DNA of 64,000 nucleotides, from contig JAIXWW010000009.1 of the NCBI GenBank assembly GCA_027491085.1, forward strand, positions 1 to 64,000. The letters run 5' to 3'. Below the pieces are notes generated by a model. It had not been told where the DNA came from, made no database searches, and was given only the letters and a program-made list of their open reading frames with translations. This DNA comes from Bacteroidota bacterium (lineage in GTDB: Bacteria > Bacteroidota > Bacteroidia > UKL13-3). Positions 19,648 through 26,195 of this stretch are shown here, in pieces (the stretch's first letter is position 1; the number at the start of each line of letters is the position of its first letter). Both the position numbers and the translations under genes were made by a program.

Positions 19648-20253
19648 TTAATTGAACGTATATTGAATACCACCGTTAAATAAGCCATTGTATCCATATC
19701 CTAGTTCTGCGAATGCTCCTAGTTTTGATGTTTTGGTAAATCTGCCCTTATAACCTATTGCAGTTATATGATAAGCAAGGCCTTCTGAAATGTCTGAATT
19801 TATTTTTGCGAGCTCTTTATTACCTGATATTACCTCCAATTCGGCATTCAGTGTATATGTGCCTGCAGATAACCCTGAATAAAGCACAAATGCTCCATTT
19901 TCATTATCATACCAACTGTAGTTTAATTGTGATAAAAAGGTTGAAAAGGTAAAGTTTGTTTTAAATGAAACATTATCAGTTCCGTTATCTATTGTAACTT
20001 TACCTGTTGAGGCACTCTGGTTGGTGTAAGCTAAGCCAATTGTTAATTTATCGCTTAGGTGATATTGGTATCCAATGATATATGGCCCAAATGAATTGGA
20101 GGCTCCTTCTCCAACACTACTTAATTTGTTTGCAATAGTATTTGAAGCCCCAACTCCGAAAAATAAACTCATGTTACCTTTTTTGTAAACCTGAGCCGAA
20201 GTAAATTGAATGATTCCTGAAAATAGCAGGATGAATAATAATTGTTTTTTCAT
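19648..20253 (-). CDS. Small outer-membrane beta-barrel protein (porin-like)
   Basis: A 201-residue protein with a clean signal peptide ending in FTSAQ and about eight alternating amphipathic strands of the OmpA/OmpW-like barrel type (YIIGYQYHLSDKLTIGLAYT, GAFVLYSGLSAGTYTLNAEL), ending with an aromatic-terminated strand, GLFNGGIQYTFN, where the C-terminal Phe-x pattern suits BAM recognition. It likely forms a small outer-membrane barrel with a structural or adhesion role. It lies about 100 bases after the LytTR regulator gene, in the same direction, so it could be a target of that system. Confidence 0.75.
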   Translation of the reverse strand: MKKQLLFILLFSGIIQFTSAQVYKKGNMSLFFGVGASNTIANKLSSVGEGASNSFGPYIIGYQYHLSDKLTIGLAYTNQSASTGKVTIDNGTDNVSFKTNFTFSTFLSQLNYSWYDNENGAFVLYSGLSAGTYTLNAELEVISGNKELAKINSDISEGLAYHITAIGYKGRFTKTSKLGAFAELGYGYNGLFNGGIQYTFN

Positions 20254-20350
20254 GTTTTTTTTCTTACAAAACTATGTCCTTCTTAATTTTCAGTTTACTA
20301 CTTTCATCCCAAATCCATGTTTGAATTTCCAATTTGTTTCTTTGACTTTC

Positions 20351-21106
20351 CTAACCAAACAAAGTGGTGTTTTTAAACCAAGCTATCAGTTTGTTTTTTG
20401 CTCGATCGGTTATGGAAACAATGAGCTGGCCAGTTAATTCTAAAGAATTGCCTTGCTGTTTGATAAATCGCCTAACATGTGACGGATTAATTAACCATGA
20501 TCGATGAACCCTGAAGAAGCCCTCAGGAGTTAACAATTTATCCATCCATGCCAAAGGTTTACTTATTATAATTTTTCCGTCTTCAAGTGTAAAAATTACG
20601 CAATAGCTTCTATCAGCTTGTATTGCAATGATATCTTTAAGTTTAACCAAGATTTGTCCGTTTGATACAGGCAATGCAATGGCTTCTATTGCGTTTCTGC
20701 TTAAATCATCAAGCATCAGTTTATATGGGTTTACAAAAGCAGATTGCTTAATTCTTCTCCGTTGACATGCAATTTCTATACTTTCTTTCAATCTTTTATT
20801 AGTATAGGGTTTCATGATATAGTCAACCGCATAAAACTCAAATGCCTTAATTGCAAAATTCTGATTACCTGTAATAAATAGGAATTGCTTGCCCTCTAGC
20901 GATATATCCTTTAAAGCATTAAATATTGTAACACCATTGATTACGATATCCAAAATGGCCAAATCAAAATCGTTTTTCTTTAGTGCTTTCTTGGCAGCTT
21001 CTAAATCTCTGATTCCAACTACTTCAAATTCGCTAAATTCCTTCCTAAAAAAATTAATTAATCCGAATAACTGCTTAGGTTCGTCCTCTATAATTAGTAC
21101 CTTCAT
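20351..21106 (-). CDS. LytTR-family response regulator
   Basis: A 251-residue two-domain regulator. The receiver domain (1-120) has the acidic pocket in IIEDEP, the phospho-acceptor Asp53 in LAILDIVINGV, Thr79 and Lys99 in YIMKPY. The C-terminal LytTR domain (about 145-250) has the SYCVIFTLEDGKIII and FFRVHRSWLINPSHVRRF patterns. It binds DNA as a phosphorylation-controlled transcription factor. Its start overlaps the stop of the kinase gene by 4 bases (ATGA), so the pair is one operon. Likely targets are unknown; the downstream barrel-protein and lipoprotein genes are candidates. Confidence 0.9.
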   Translation of the reverse strand: MKVLIIEDEPKQLFGLINFFRKEFSEFEVVGIRDLEAAKKALKKNDFDLAILDIVINGVTIFNALKDISLEGKQFLFITGNQNFAIKAFEFYAVDYIMKPYTNKRLKESIEIACQRRRIKQSAFVNPYKLMLDDLSRNAIEAIALPVSNGQILVKLKDIIAIQADRSYCVIFTLEDGKIIISKPLAWMDKLLTPEGFFRVHRSWLINPSHVRRFIKQQGNSLELTGQLIVSITDRAKNKLIAWFKNTTLFG

Positions 21107-21768
21107 GCTGTTCTTGCAATGTTTAATAACAGTTTATTTTGGTTAACGGATATAGCATCGAGATAACTGCATCCATGAAAGTAGTTAAAATAGTTCACTC
21201 TATTAATCAAATAAAACAAACCATGTGCTTTTTCTGGTTTTCTAATCACAAGTTTTTCAGGGACCTTATATCCTGATAAAGTAATCTGAAGATGATTATT
21301 GTTTTTACTATTTGCCAATATTTCAATTTCATGCGCTGTATTATCGTACAAGCCATGTTTTAGTGCATTCTCAATCAATTCACCAATTGTATATGGCGGA
21401 ATTTTACTGTGCATCAGCGTATCTGGAATGCTACATTTTAGTTTTACATGCTTTTTATGTTGGCAGCAAAATGCAGCAACAAGATCTTCGCAACATGTTA
21501 ATTCATCTTCAAGAGAAACTGACATTTTTTGGCTATATTGGTATCCAAATCGGATAATCCTACCAACTTTTTCAAGATAATGCTGTAGGTTATTTTTATT
21601 CTCCAGATATGATGCATGTTGTAATAAGTTATTTATGGTGTGTTCTGAAATAAGTTTGCCATTCATTAAATATTTAAGTTTGTTGTTAAATTCCATTAGC
21701 AGCAAGATGGTAATAATTAACAGCAAAATGATATTTACTGAATTGGTTATTACATAAGTTGTTTCCAT
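21103..21768 (-). CDS. Sensor histidine kinase, LytS-like (short, divergent)
   Basis: A 221-residue kinase with one N-terminal membrane helix (about 10-26) and no other sensor region. The His-kinase box is divergent: ISEHTINNLLQHASYL aligns without gaps to the INPHFLFNTLNSIQYL consensus, keeping the phospho-acceptor His43 and the Asn. The HATPase part has the N-box IGELIENALKHG (Asn134) and a G-box HGLFYLINRV. It would phosphorylate the adjacent LytTR regulator. The lack of extra sensing domains means signal input must come from the membrane segment or a partner. Confidence 0.8.
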   Translation of the reverse strand: METTYVITNSVNIILLLIITILLLMEFNNKLKYLMNGKLISEHTINNLLQHASYLENKNNLQHYLEKVGRIIRFGYQYSQKMSVSLEDELTCCEDLVAAFCCQHKKHVKLKCSIPDTLMHSKIPPYTIGELIENALKHGLYDNTAHEIEILANSKNNNHLQITLSGYKVPEKLVIRKPEKAHGLFYLINRVNYFNYFHGCSYLDAISVNQNKLLLNIARTA

Positions 21769-21965
21769 ATCTATTTTTACGAATTAAGTTTAATTTATAT
21801 TATTTGAAATTATCAATTTCCTAGAACACCATTTCACTTTCCGAATGGAGAAATTCTACATATTAAATTCAGCTAGATTTCAGTATAGCTAATTTCATGC
21901 CACCGGTCTAGCAAGTCACTGAATGAATTAAGACTTTAAACGATTGCAAGTTTGGAACTAGGAAA

Positions 21966-22468
21966 CAATGATATCTAATCTTGCTTATGGGTAGTCGATT
22001 TTCCTTTGTTAGAGTTTAACGAAGAAGTGGAAGACCATTGGTTTGCAATGCATCATTCATATACCTCAACAAAGTTTGGAGAAATTGATTTAATGAGCGA
22101 AGGTAAGTTTGGTCAAGTTCGTTTAAATGCTTACGATATGGTAGTAATTGGAGTAGAAGTTGGCGGAGGTTCTATTCGTATTTTCGATAAAAATTTGCAA
22201 GCAAAAATGTTCGATATATTAGGATTTACTAAAAAAGAAGCTTAGTCTCAATTTGGATTCTTAATGAATGCTTTGAATAGGGTGCGCCTCCACATGGTGG
22301 GTTTGCTTTTGGATTTGATAGATTATGTTCACTTTTTAGTTGCTAAAAACCATCTGAGATTTTATAGCTTTCCCTAAAAATAACTCTGGCCGTGGTATAA
22401 TGATTGATGCACCAAGTGTAATTGACAATAAGCAAAAGAAAGAGTTGGGAATTGATGTTAGAAAATAA
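21966..22468 (+). pseudogene. Decayed duplicate of the 3' end of aspS
   Basis: The sequence aligns to the last 160 codons of aspS (roughly 18520-19025), on the same strand, at about 75% nucleotide identity by eye. Shared protein blocks include [33 protein letters not shown] and the terminal KELGIDV. An in-frame TAG (22243-22245) and at least one frameshift near 22260-22280 break it, and the 5' two thirds of the gene are missing. It carries no start or promoter and must be non-functional. It is separated from the intact gene by four reverse-strand genes, so it marks an old rearrangement or a relic of a second aspS. Confidence 0.88.
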
Positions 22469-22508
22469 AACTATCAATATCCAATAATCAATTTTTTTTA
22501 AACAATAC

Positions 22509-22694
22509 TTAAATAGCTGTAGGTTCTTGGATATGGTTTAGTTGGTGTTTGATTAATAAATTAACATAATGTCTGTTTCTTCGTTTCTTTTTTGCATTAG
22601 CTCTTTTATTGTTTCTTTTATCCTTAACAATATCATCCAATTCATTTAACTGTTCAATATCTTTAACATCGTTCACGGAAGTTCTTTTTGACAT
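22509..22694 (-). CDS. Small basic hypothetical protein (61 aa)
   Basis: A 61-residue product with an acidic first third (DIEQLNELDDIVKD) and a strongly basic middle (KRNNKRANAKKKRRNRHYVN). It could be a nucleic-acid-binding small protein. It has an ATG start and codon use like its neighbours but no recognised family, and it lies next to the aspS relic, so it may be spurious. Confidence 0.4.
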   Translation of the reverse strand: MSKRTSVNDVKDIEQLNELDDIVKDKRNNKRANAKKKRRNRHYVNLLIKHQLNHIQEPTAI

Positions 22695-22778
22695 ATTTTT
22701 ACTGATTAAGACTTACAAATTTTTTTTTTAAAATATTAATACTACTTAGGAAATTGTAAATTCAAAAAAACAAGTCCA

Positions 22779-22976
22779 CTAATGTCGATAACCTTTCCAA
22801 GTTCCTCCATACTTATAGCCAGTATTTAATTTTACTTTATTGCAACAATTGGTGCATACAAAAATCCACATTTTACAATTATCTACTTGCACTCTATACA
22901 TGGTGGTATGTTCGGTTTTACATAATTCGCAACATTTTGTTTTCAATTGTAAAAGTTTTATTAAGGTATTATCCAA
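22779..22976 (-). CDS. Small zinc-ribbon-like protein
   Basis: A 65-residue protein with two CxxC pairs, CCELC near residue 16 and CTNCC near residue 41, spaced as in a zinc ribbon, and a conserved-looking tail KYGGTWKGYRH. Its start overlaps the stop of the flavin-oxidase gene by 16 bases, so the two are translationally linked. It probably binds one zinc ion; the function is unknown. Confidence 0.7.
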   Translation of the reverse strand: MDNTLIKLLQLKTKCCELCKTEHTTMYRVQVDNCKMWIFVCTNCCNKVKLNTGYKYGGTWKGYRH

Positions 22977-23554
22977 TATTTTTTTATTTCGTTATTTTCA
23001 TAAATAAATTTTGCCCTTCTATTTCCATCATGGCTTAAAAATAGCCAATCTATTTCTTTAACCACATTTTCAATTACAGCAAAATTAGCATAGCCAGGTG
23101 CTATATTTTCATTGCTTAAACTAAAATCAATTGGCAAACCATCTGATGCAAAATTTATTTTAGTAGCTGGAGCAAGATTTGTCAAGTAACATTTTAGGCT
23201 TGTTAACTTTGCTTCGTTCCACATTTTTTGAGTAATTTCATTATTATAATGAATTGTTGCAAAGGTTTTTATTCTGAGTTGTACTCCAGCTATTGTATCA
23301 TAAAAAAGCCACGTTATACCGTTGTTTTCTTTAATTTGTTTAATTTTAGGAGAGCGATAATCAGTATGAAAAAATAATGTATATTTTTCTTCGATTACTT
23401 TTCTTAAAACAACTGTTCTTATTTCGGGAAAGCCATCGTTAATAGTGGCAATGGAAGGACAATGAAAAGCATGTTTTGCAGAATTTGCACCATTTACTAA
23501 TGAATGCCAACACTCATAAAAAATGTTTTCCAAGTCATACTCAATTTGATTCAT
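22961..23554 (-). CDS. Pyridoxamine 5'-phosphate oxidase family flavoprotein
   Basis: A 197-residue protein with a split-barrel flavin-binding pattern: FPEIRTVVLRKVIEEKYTLF, HTDYRSPKIKQIKENNGITW and the C-terminal WLFLSHDGNRRAKF. It resembles the Alr4036-type PNPOx-like proteins more than true PdxH, since the full PdxH substrate residues are not seen. It probably binds FMN and reduces or oxidises a small molecule. It precedes, with a 16-base overlap, the zinc-ribbon gene. Confidence 0.82.
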   Translation of the reverse strand: MNQIEYDLENIFYECWHSLVNGANSAKHAFHCPSIATINDGFPEIRTVVLRKVIEEKYTLFFHTDYRSPKIKQIKENNGITWLFYDTIAGVQLRIKTFATIHYNNEITQKMWNEAKLTSLKCYLTNLAPATKINFASDGLPIDFSLSNENIAPGYANFAVIENVVKEIDWLFLSHDGNRRAKFIYENNEIKKYWIIP

Positions 23555-23778
23555 TTTAACACGCTGTTTTGTTTAAACAAATAAACAAACTGTACGTTAA
23601 AAAGTTTAAAATAATTTTTATAAAACACCCACTAAATAATGCCTTGATTTTGTTGGTTTAAATTTATCATCCATAACCATTTTCCTTTAATTGATATGTA
23701 AACACTCATCATAAAAGTAAAATAATTTAATATTGTACTATTTATAAAATATTAATTATAAGTATTTTATGTTTTATT
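23555..23778. other. Intergenic region, no gene seen
   Basis: AT-rich gap between the divergent flavoprotein and ATPase genes. I see no RNA gene or clear terminator; its right end abuts the palindrome at 23779. Confidence 0.5.
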
Positions 23779-23817
23779 TTCTGTCAAATACGGAATTAAA
23801 TTCCGTATTTGACAGAA
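23779..23817. repeat. 39-nt perfect palindrome upstream of the DUF4143 ATPase
   Basis: Two 19-base arms, 23779-23797 and 23799-23817, pair perfectly around one central base. The core TGTCAAATACGGAAT is the same as in the palindrome at 25021-25057 on the other side of the ATPase gene. It ends 20 bases before the ATG and overlaps the region where a promoter would lie, so it may serve as operator, mobile-element end or both. Confidence 0.92.
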
Positions 23818-23836
23818 TTTATTATACATTTGTTTT

Positions 23837-24997
23837 ATGATTCAGAGAGCAGCTTCCACTAAAATAAAACAACTGGCTAAGAAATTTCCAGCCATTGGAT
23901 TACTTGGCCCAAGGCAATCGGGTAAAACCACTTTGGCTAAAGAATTATTTCCCAAAAAGCCTTATATAAGTTTCGAAAATCAGGATAATGTTATATTAGC
24001 CATGAGCGATCCTCGGGCTTTTTTGGCAAAGTATAAAACGGGCGCTATTTTTGATGAAATACAGCGTGTACCCGAGTTGCTTTCGTATATGCAAGGCGTT
24101 ATAGATTCACAACCCAATAAAGTTGGTTTATTTGTGATTACAGGCTCTCAAAATCTATTATTATTAGAAAGTGTTTCCCAAACATTAGCAGGTCGTATTG
24201 CATTTATTCATTTATTGCCATTTAGCATTGCAGAATTAGCAACGAGTAAATCTTCAACTCAAAGTTTAAATAAGTTGATTTTGAATGGTGGCTATCCACG
24301 TTTGTATGATAAAAAAATCAGCCCTCCTGATTTTTATCCCAACTATTTACTCACATACGTAGAACGAGATGTAAGGCAAATAAAGAATATTGCTAATTTG
24401 AGTTTGTTTCAACGTTTTTTGAAAATTTGCGCTACTCGTGTTGGACAAGAAATAAATTACACATCAATAGGCAACGACACTGGAGTTGACCAAAAAACCG
24501 TTATGAGTTGGTTTGGAATTTTAGAAGCCAGTTTTATCGCCTTTAGGTTGCAGCCATTTTATAATAACTTAGGCAAACGGATTACCCAAATGCCAAAACT
24601 TTATTTTTACGATACAGGTTTATGTTGTTCATTGCTCGAAATTGATAACGAATCGCACGTAAATACACATCCACTGCGTGGCTCATTGTTTGAAAATTTA
24701 ATTATTTTGGAATTACTAAAAAAACGATTGAACAACGGACAACGAAGTAATTTGTATTATTGGAGAGAACGTTCTGGGATTGAAATTGATATTTTAATGG
24801 AGCAAGCAACACAAATTATACCTGTAGAAATAAAAACTGCAACCACATTTAACAGTGATTTTTTGAAAGGAATTAATTATTGGAAGAAGTTAAATTCAAC
24901 AATCAAAAATTCATATTTGGTATACACTGGCAAGTCCTCAGCTATTGATAATACTGAAATTTTAAACTGGAAACAAATTATAGATATAAAAAATTAG
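23837..24997 (+). CDS. AAA_14/DUF4143 ATPase (COG1373)
   Basis: A 386-residue protein of the predicted-ATPase family COG1373. Walker A is GPRQSGKT (24-31), Walker B is AIFDEIQRVP (Asp73, Glu74) and the sensor-1 region is FVITGSQN. The C-terminal DUF4143 domain has YWRERSGIEIDIL (Asp318) and IPVEIKTA (Glu331-Lys333), an arrangement like PD-(D/E)xK nucleases. Such genes are widespread, patchy and of unknown role. The gene is boxed by two near-identical perfect palindromes, 20 bases before its ATG and 24 bases after its stop, giving a 1.28-kb self-contained unit. A TACATTTG box at 23825-23832 sits very close to the ATG. Confidence 0.92.
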   Translation: MIQRAASTKIKQLAKKFPAIGLLGPRQSGKTTLAKELFPKKPYISFENQDNVILAMSDPRAFLAKYKTGAIFDEIQRVPELLSYMQGVIDSQPNKVGLFVITGSQNLLLLESVSQTLAGRIAFIHLLPFSIAELATSKSSTQSLNKLILNGGYPRLYDKKISPPDFYPNYLLTYVERDVRQIKNIANLSLFQRFLKICATRVGQEINYTSIGNDTGVDQKTVMSWFGILEASFIAFRLQPFYNNLGKRITQMPKLYFYDTGLCCSLLEIDNESHVNTHPLRGSLFENLIILELLKKRLNNGQRSNLYYWRERSGIEIDILMEQATQIIPVEIKTATTFNSDFLKGINYWKKLNSTIKNSYLVYTGKSSAIDNTEILNWKQIIDIKN

Positions 24998-25020
24998 TCT
25001 ATTTTTTTTATAGTTTAATT

Positions 25021-25057
25021 TTTGTCAAATACGGAATCAGATTCCGTATTTGACAAA
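25021..25057. repeat. 37-nt perfect palindrome downstream of the DUF4143 ATPase
   Basis: Arms of 18 bases (25021-25038 and 25040-25057) pair perfectly around one base. The core TGTCAAATACGGAAT matches the upstream palindrome at 23779-23817; only the outermost and central bases differ. Confidence 0.92.
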
Positions 25058-25149
25058 TTATATTAATATTAACTTTTTGATTGAAGAGTTTATTTGATGA
25101 AAGTTTTTAGTTTTTGTAAAAATTGATTAAAGTTTATTTTATTTACAAC

Positions 25150-25521
25150 ATGAAAAAATTATTCCTTCTTTTGGCCTTTTTCTCTTTTCAGTTTGTAAAT
25201 GCTCAAACTAATGATGAAAAAGAATATTCTCCCACTTTCCCTGGGGGTATTGACTCTATGTATGCCTTTATTGAGAAAAATATAAAATACCCAGTTCTTG
25301 CAAAGGATAGTATAAATGAGGTAAAAGTTATGCTAAAGTTTGCTATAATGACTGATGGTAAAGTAGATAAGATTGAGGTGTTAAGTAACACACCGAAACA
25401 ATTCAATGAGGAGGCGGTTAGAGTATTTCAATTAATGCCTAAATGGATTCCAGGTATGCAATATGGCAAGCCCGTTACAATTTATTTTACTATTCCAATA
25501 GTTTTTAACTATAACAAATAG
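25150..25521 (+). CDS. Secreted TonB C-terminal-domain protein
   Basis: A 123-residue protein: signal peptide (MKKLFLLLAFFSFQFVNAQ) and then a single TonB-C domain with the conserved YPVLAKDSINEVKVMLKFAI, DGKVDKIEVL and MPKWIPGMQYGKPV blocks. Unlike true TonB it has no N-terminal membrane anchor or proline-rich spacer, so it should be a free periplasmic protein. I set the start at the signal peptide Met; nine upstream codons are open. The following gene is a paralogue with a nonsense codon. Confidence 0.8.
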   Translation: MKKLFLLLAFFSFQFVNAQTNDEKEYSPTFPGGIDSMYAFIEKNIKYPVLAKDSINEVKVMLKFAIMTDGKVDKIEVLSNTPKQFNEEAVRVFQLMPKWIPGMQYGKPVTIYFTIPIVFNYNK

Positions 25522-25565
25522 TGATTTTTTTTACAAAATCAATCAAGATTTAAATTTAACACAAC

Positions 25566-26057
25566 ATGAAAAAACTATTACTTCTTTTAGCCTTTTTCTC
25601 TTTTCAGTTTGTAAAAGCACAAAATAATGATTCCATCTATGTTCAGGTACAAGTTTCTCCCGAGTATCCGGGGGGTGAAAATGTCATGTATGAATTTATT
25701 AGCAGAAATGTTAATTATCCAGTTAGAGAAAAAGAAAATGGAATTACAGGTAAAGTTATTGCACGCTTTGCCATTATGACTGATGGACGCACTGATCATA
25801 TTGAAATTTTAAGTAAAACTCCTGAGCCATTTAATTAAGAAGTTGTAAGGGTAATTAAAGCAATGCCCAAATGGAAGCCGGGTATGCAAGATGGAAGAGC
25901 AGTTCCTGTTTATTTTACCTTGCCAGTTTCATTTCAGTTAGACGATAATACTAAACCCATTAAAACTAAATCGCGCGACATGGCGAATTTGGTTGGCTAT
26001 GTTGGCATTGCTTTTGGAATTATTATTGGCGTATTGATTTATAAACTTGTTAGGTAA
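25566..26057 (+). pseudogene. Paralogous TonB-C protein interrupted by one nonsense codon
   Basis: The reading frame is open from ATG 25566 to 26057 apart from one TAA at 25836-25838. The intact neighbour has Glu at the same place (NEEAVRV against N-stop-EVVRV), so GAA to TAA is the simplest cause. The product would have a near-identical signal peptide, the TonB-C domain and, unlike the neighbour, a C-terminal membrane helix (VGYVGIAFGIIIGVLIY). Either a recent pseudogene, a sequencing error or, less likely, readthrough. The two genes are a tandem duplication: their first 20 residues differ at only a few positions. Confidence 0.85.
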
Positions 26058-26195
26058 TTCATTTTAACAAATTATTCTCATTTCTTTTCCACACGCTTTA
26101 TAGTTTGCGGGCAATAATTATCTTTGCCCAATTTTAAGCAGTTCCATTTGTGAACTTCGCTTTAGATTGCTCCATTCAATCAACAAATTATAAAA

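Noticed and set aside
23825..23832. TACATTTG as promoter of the ATPase gene
   Set aside because: The box lies so close to the ATG that transcription would start at or inside the start codon, and the TTTG in the palindrome is too near (about 13 bases) for a -33 element; kept as an observation only.
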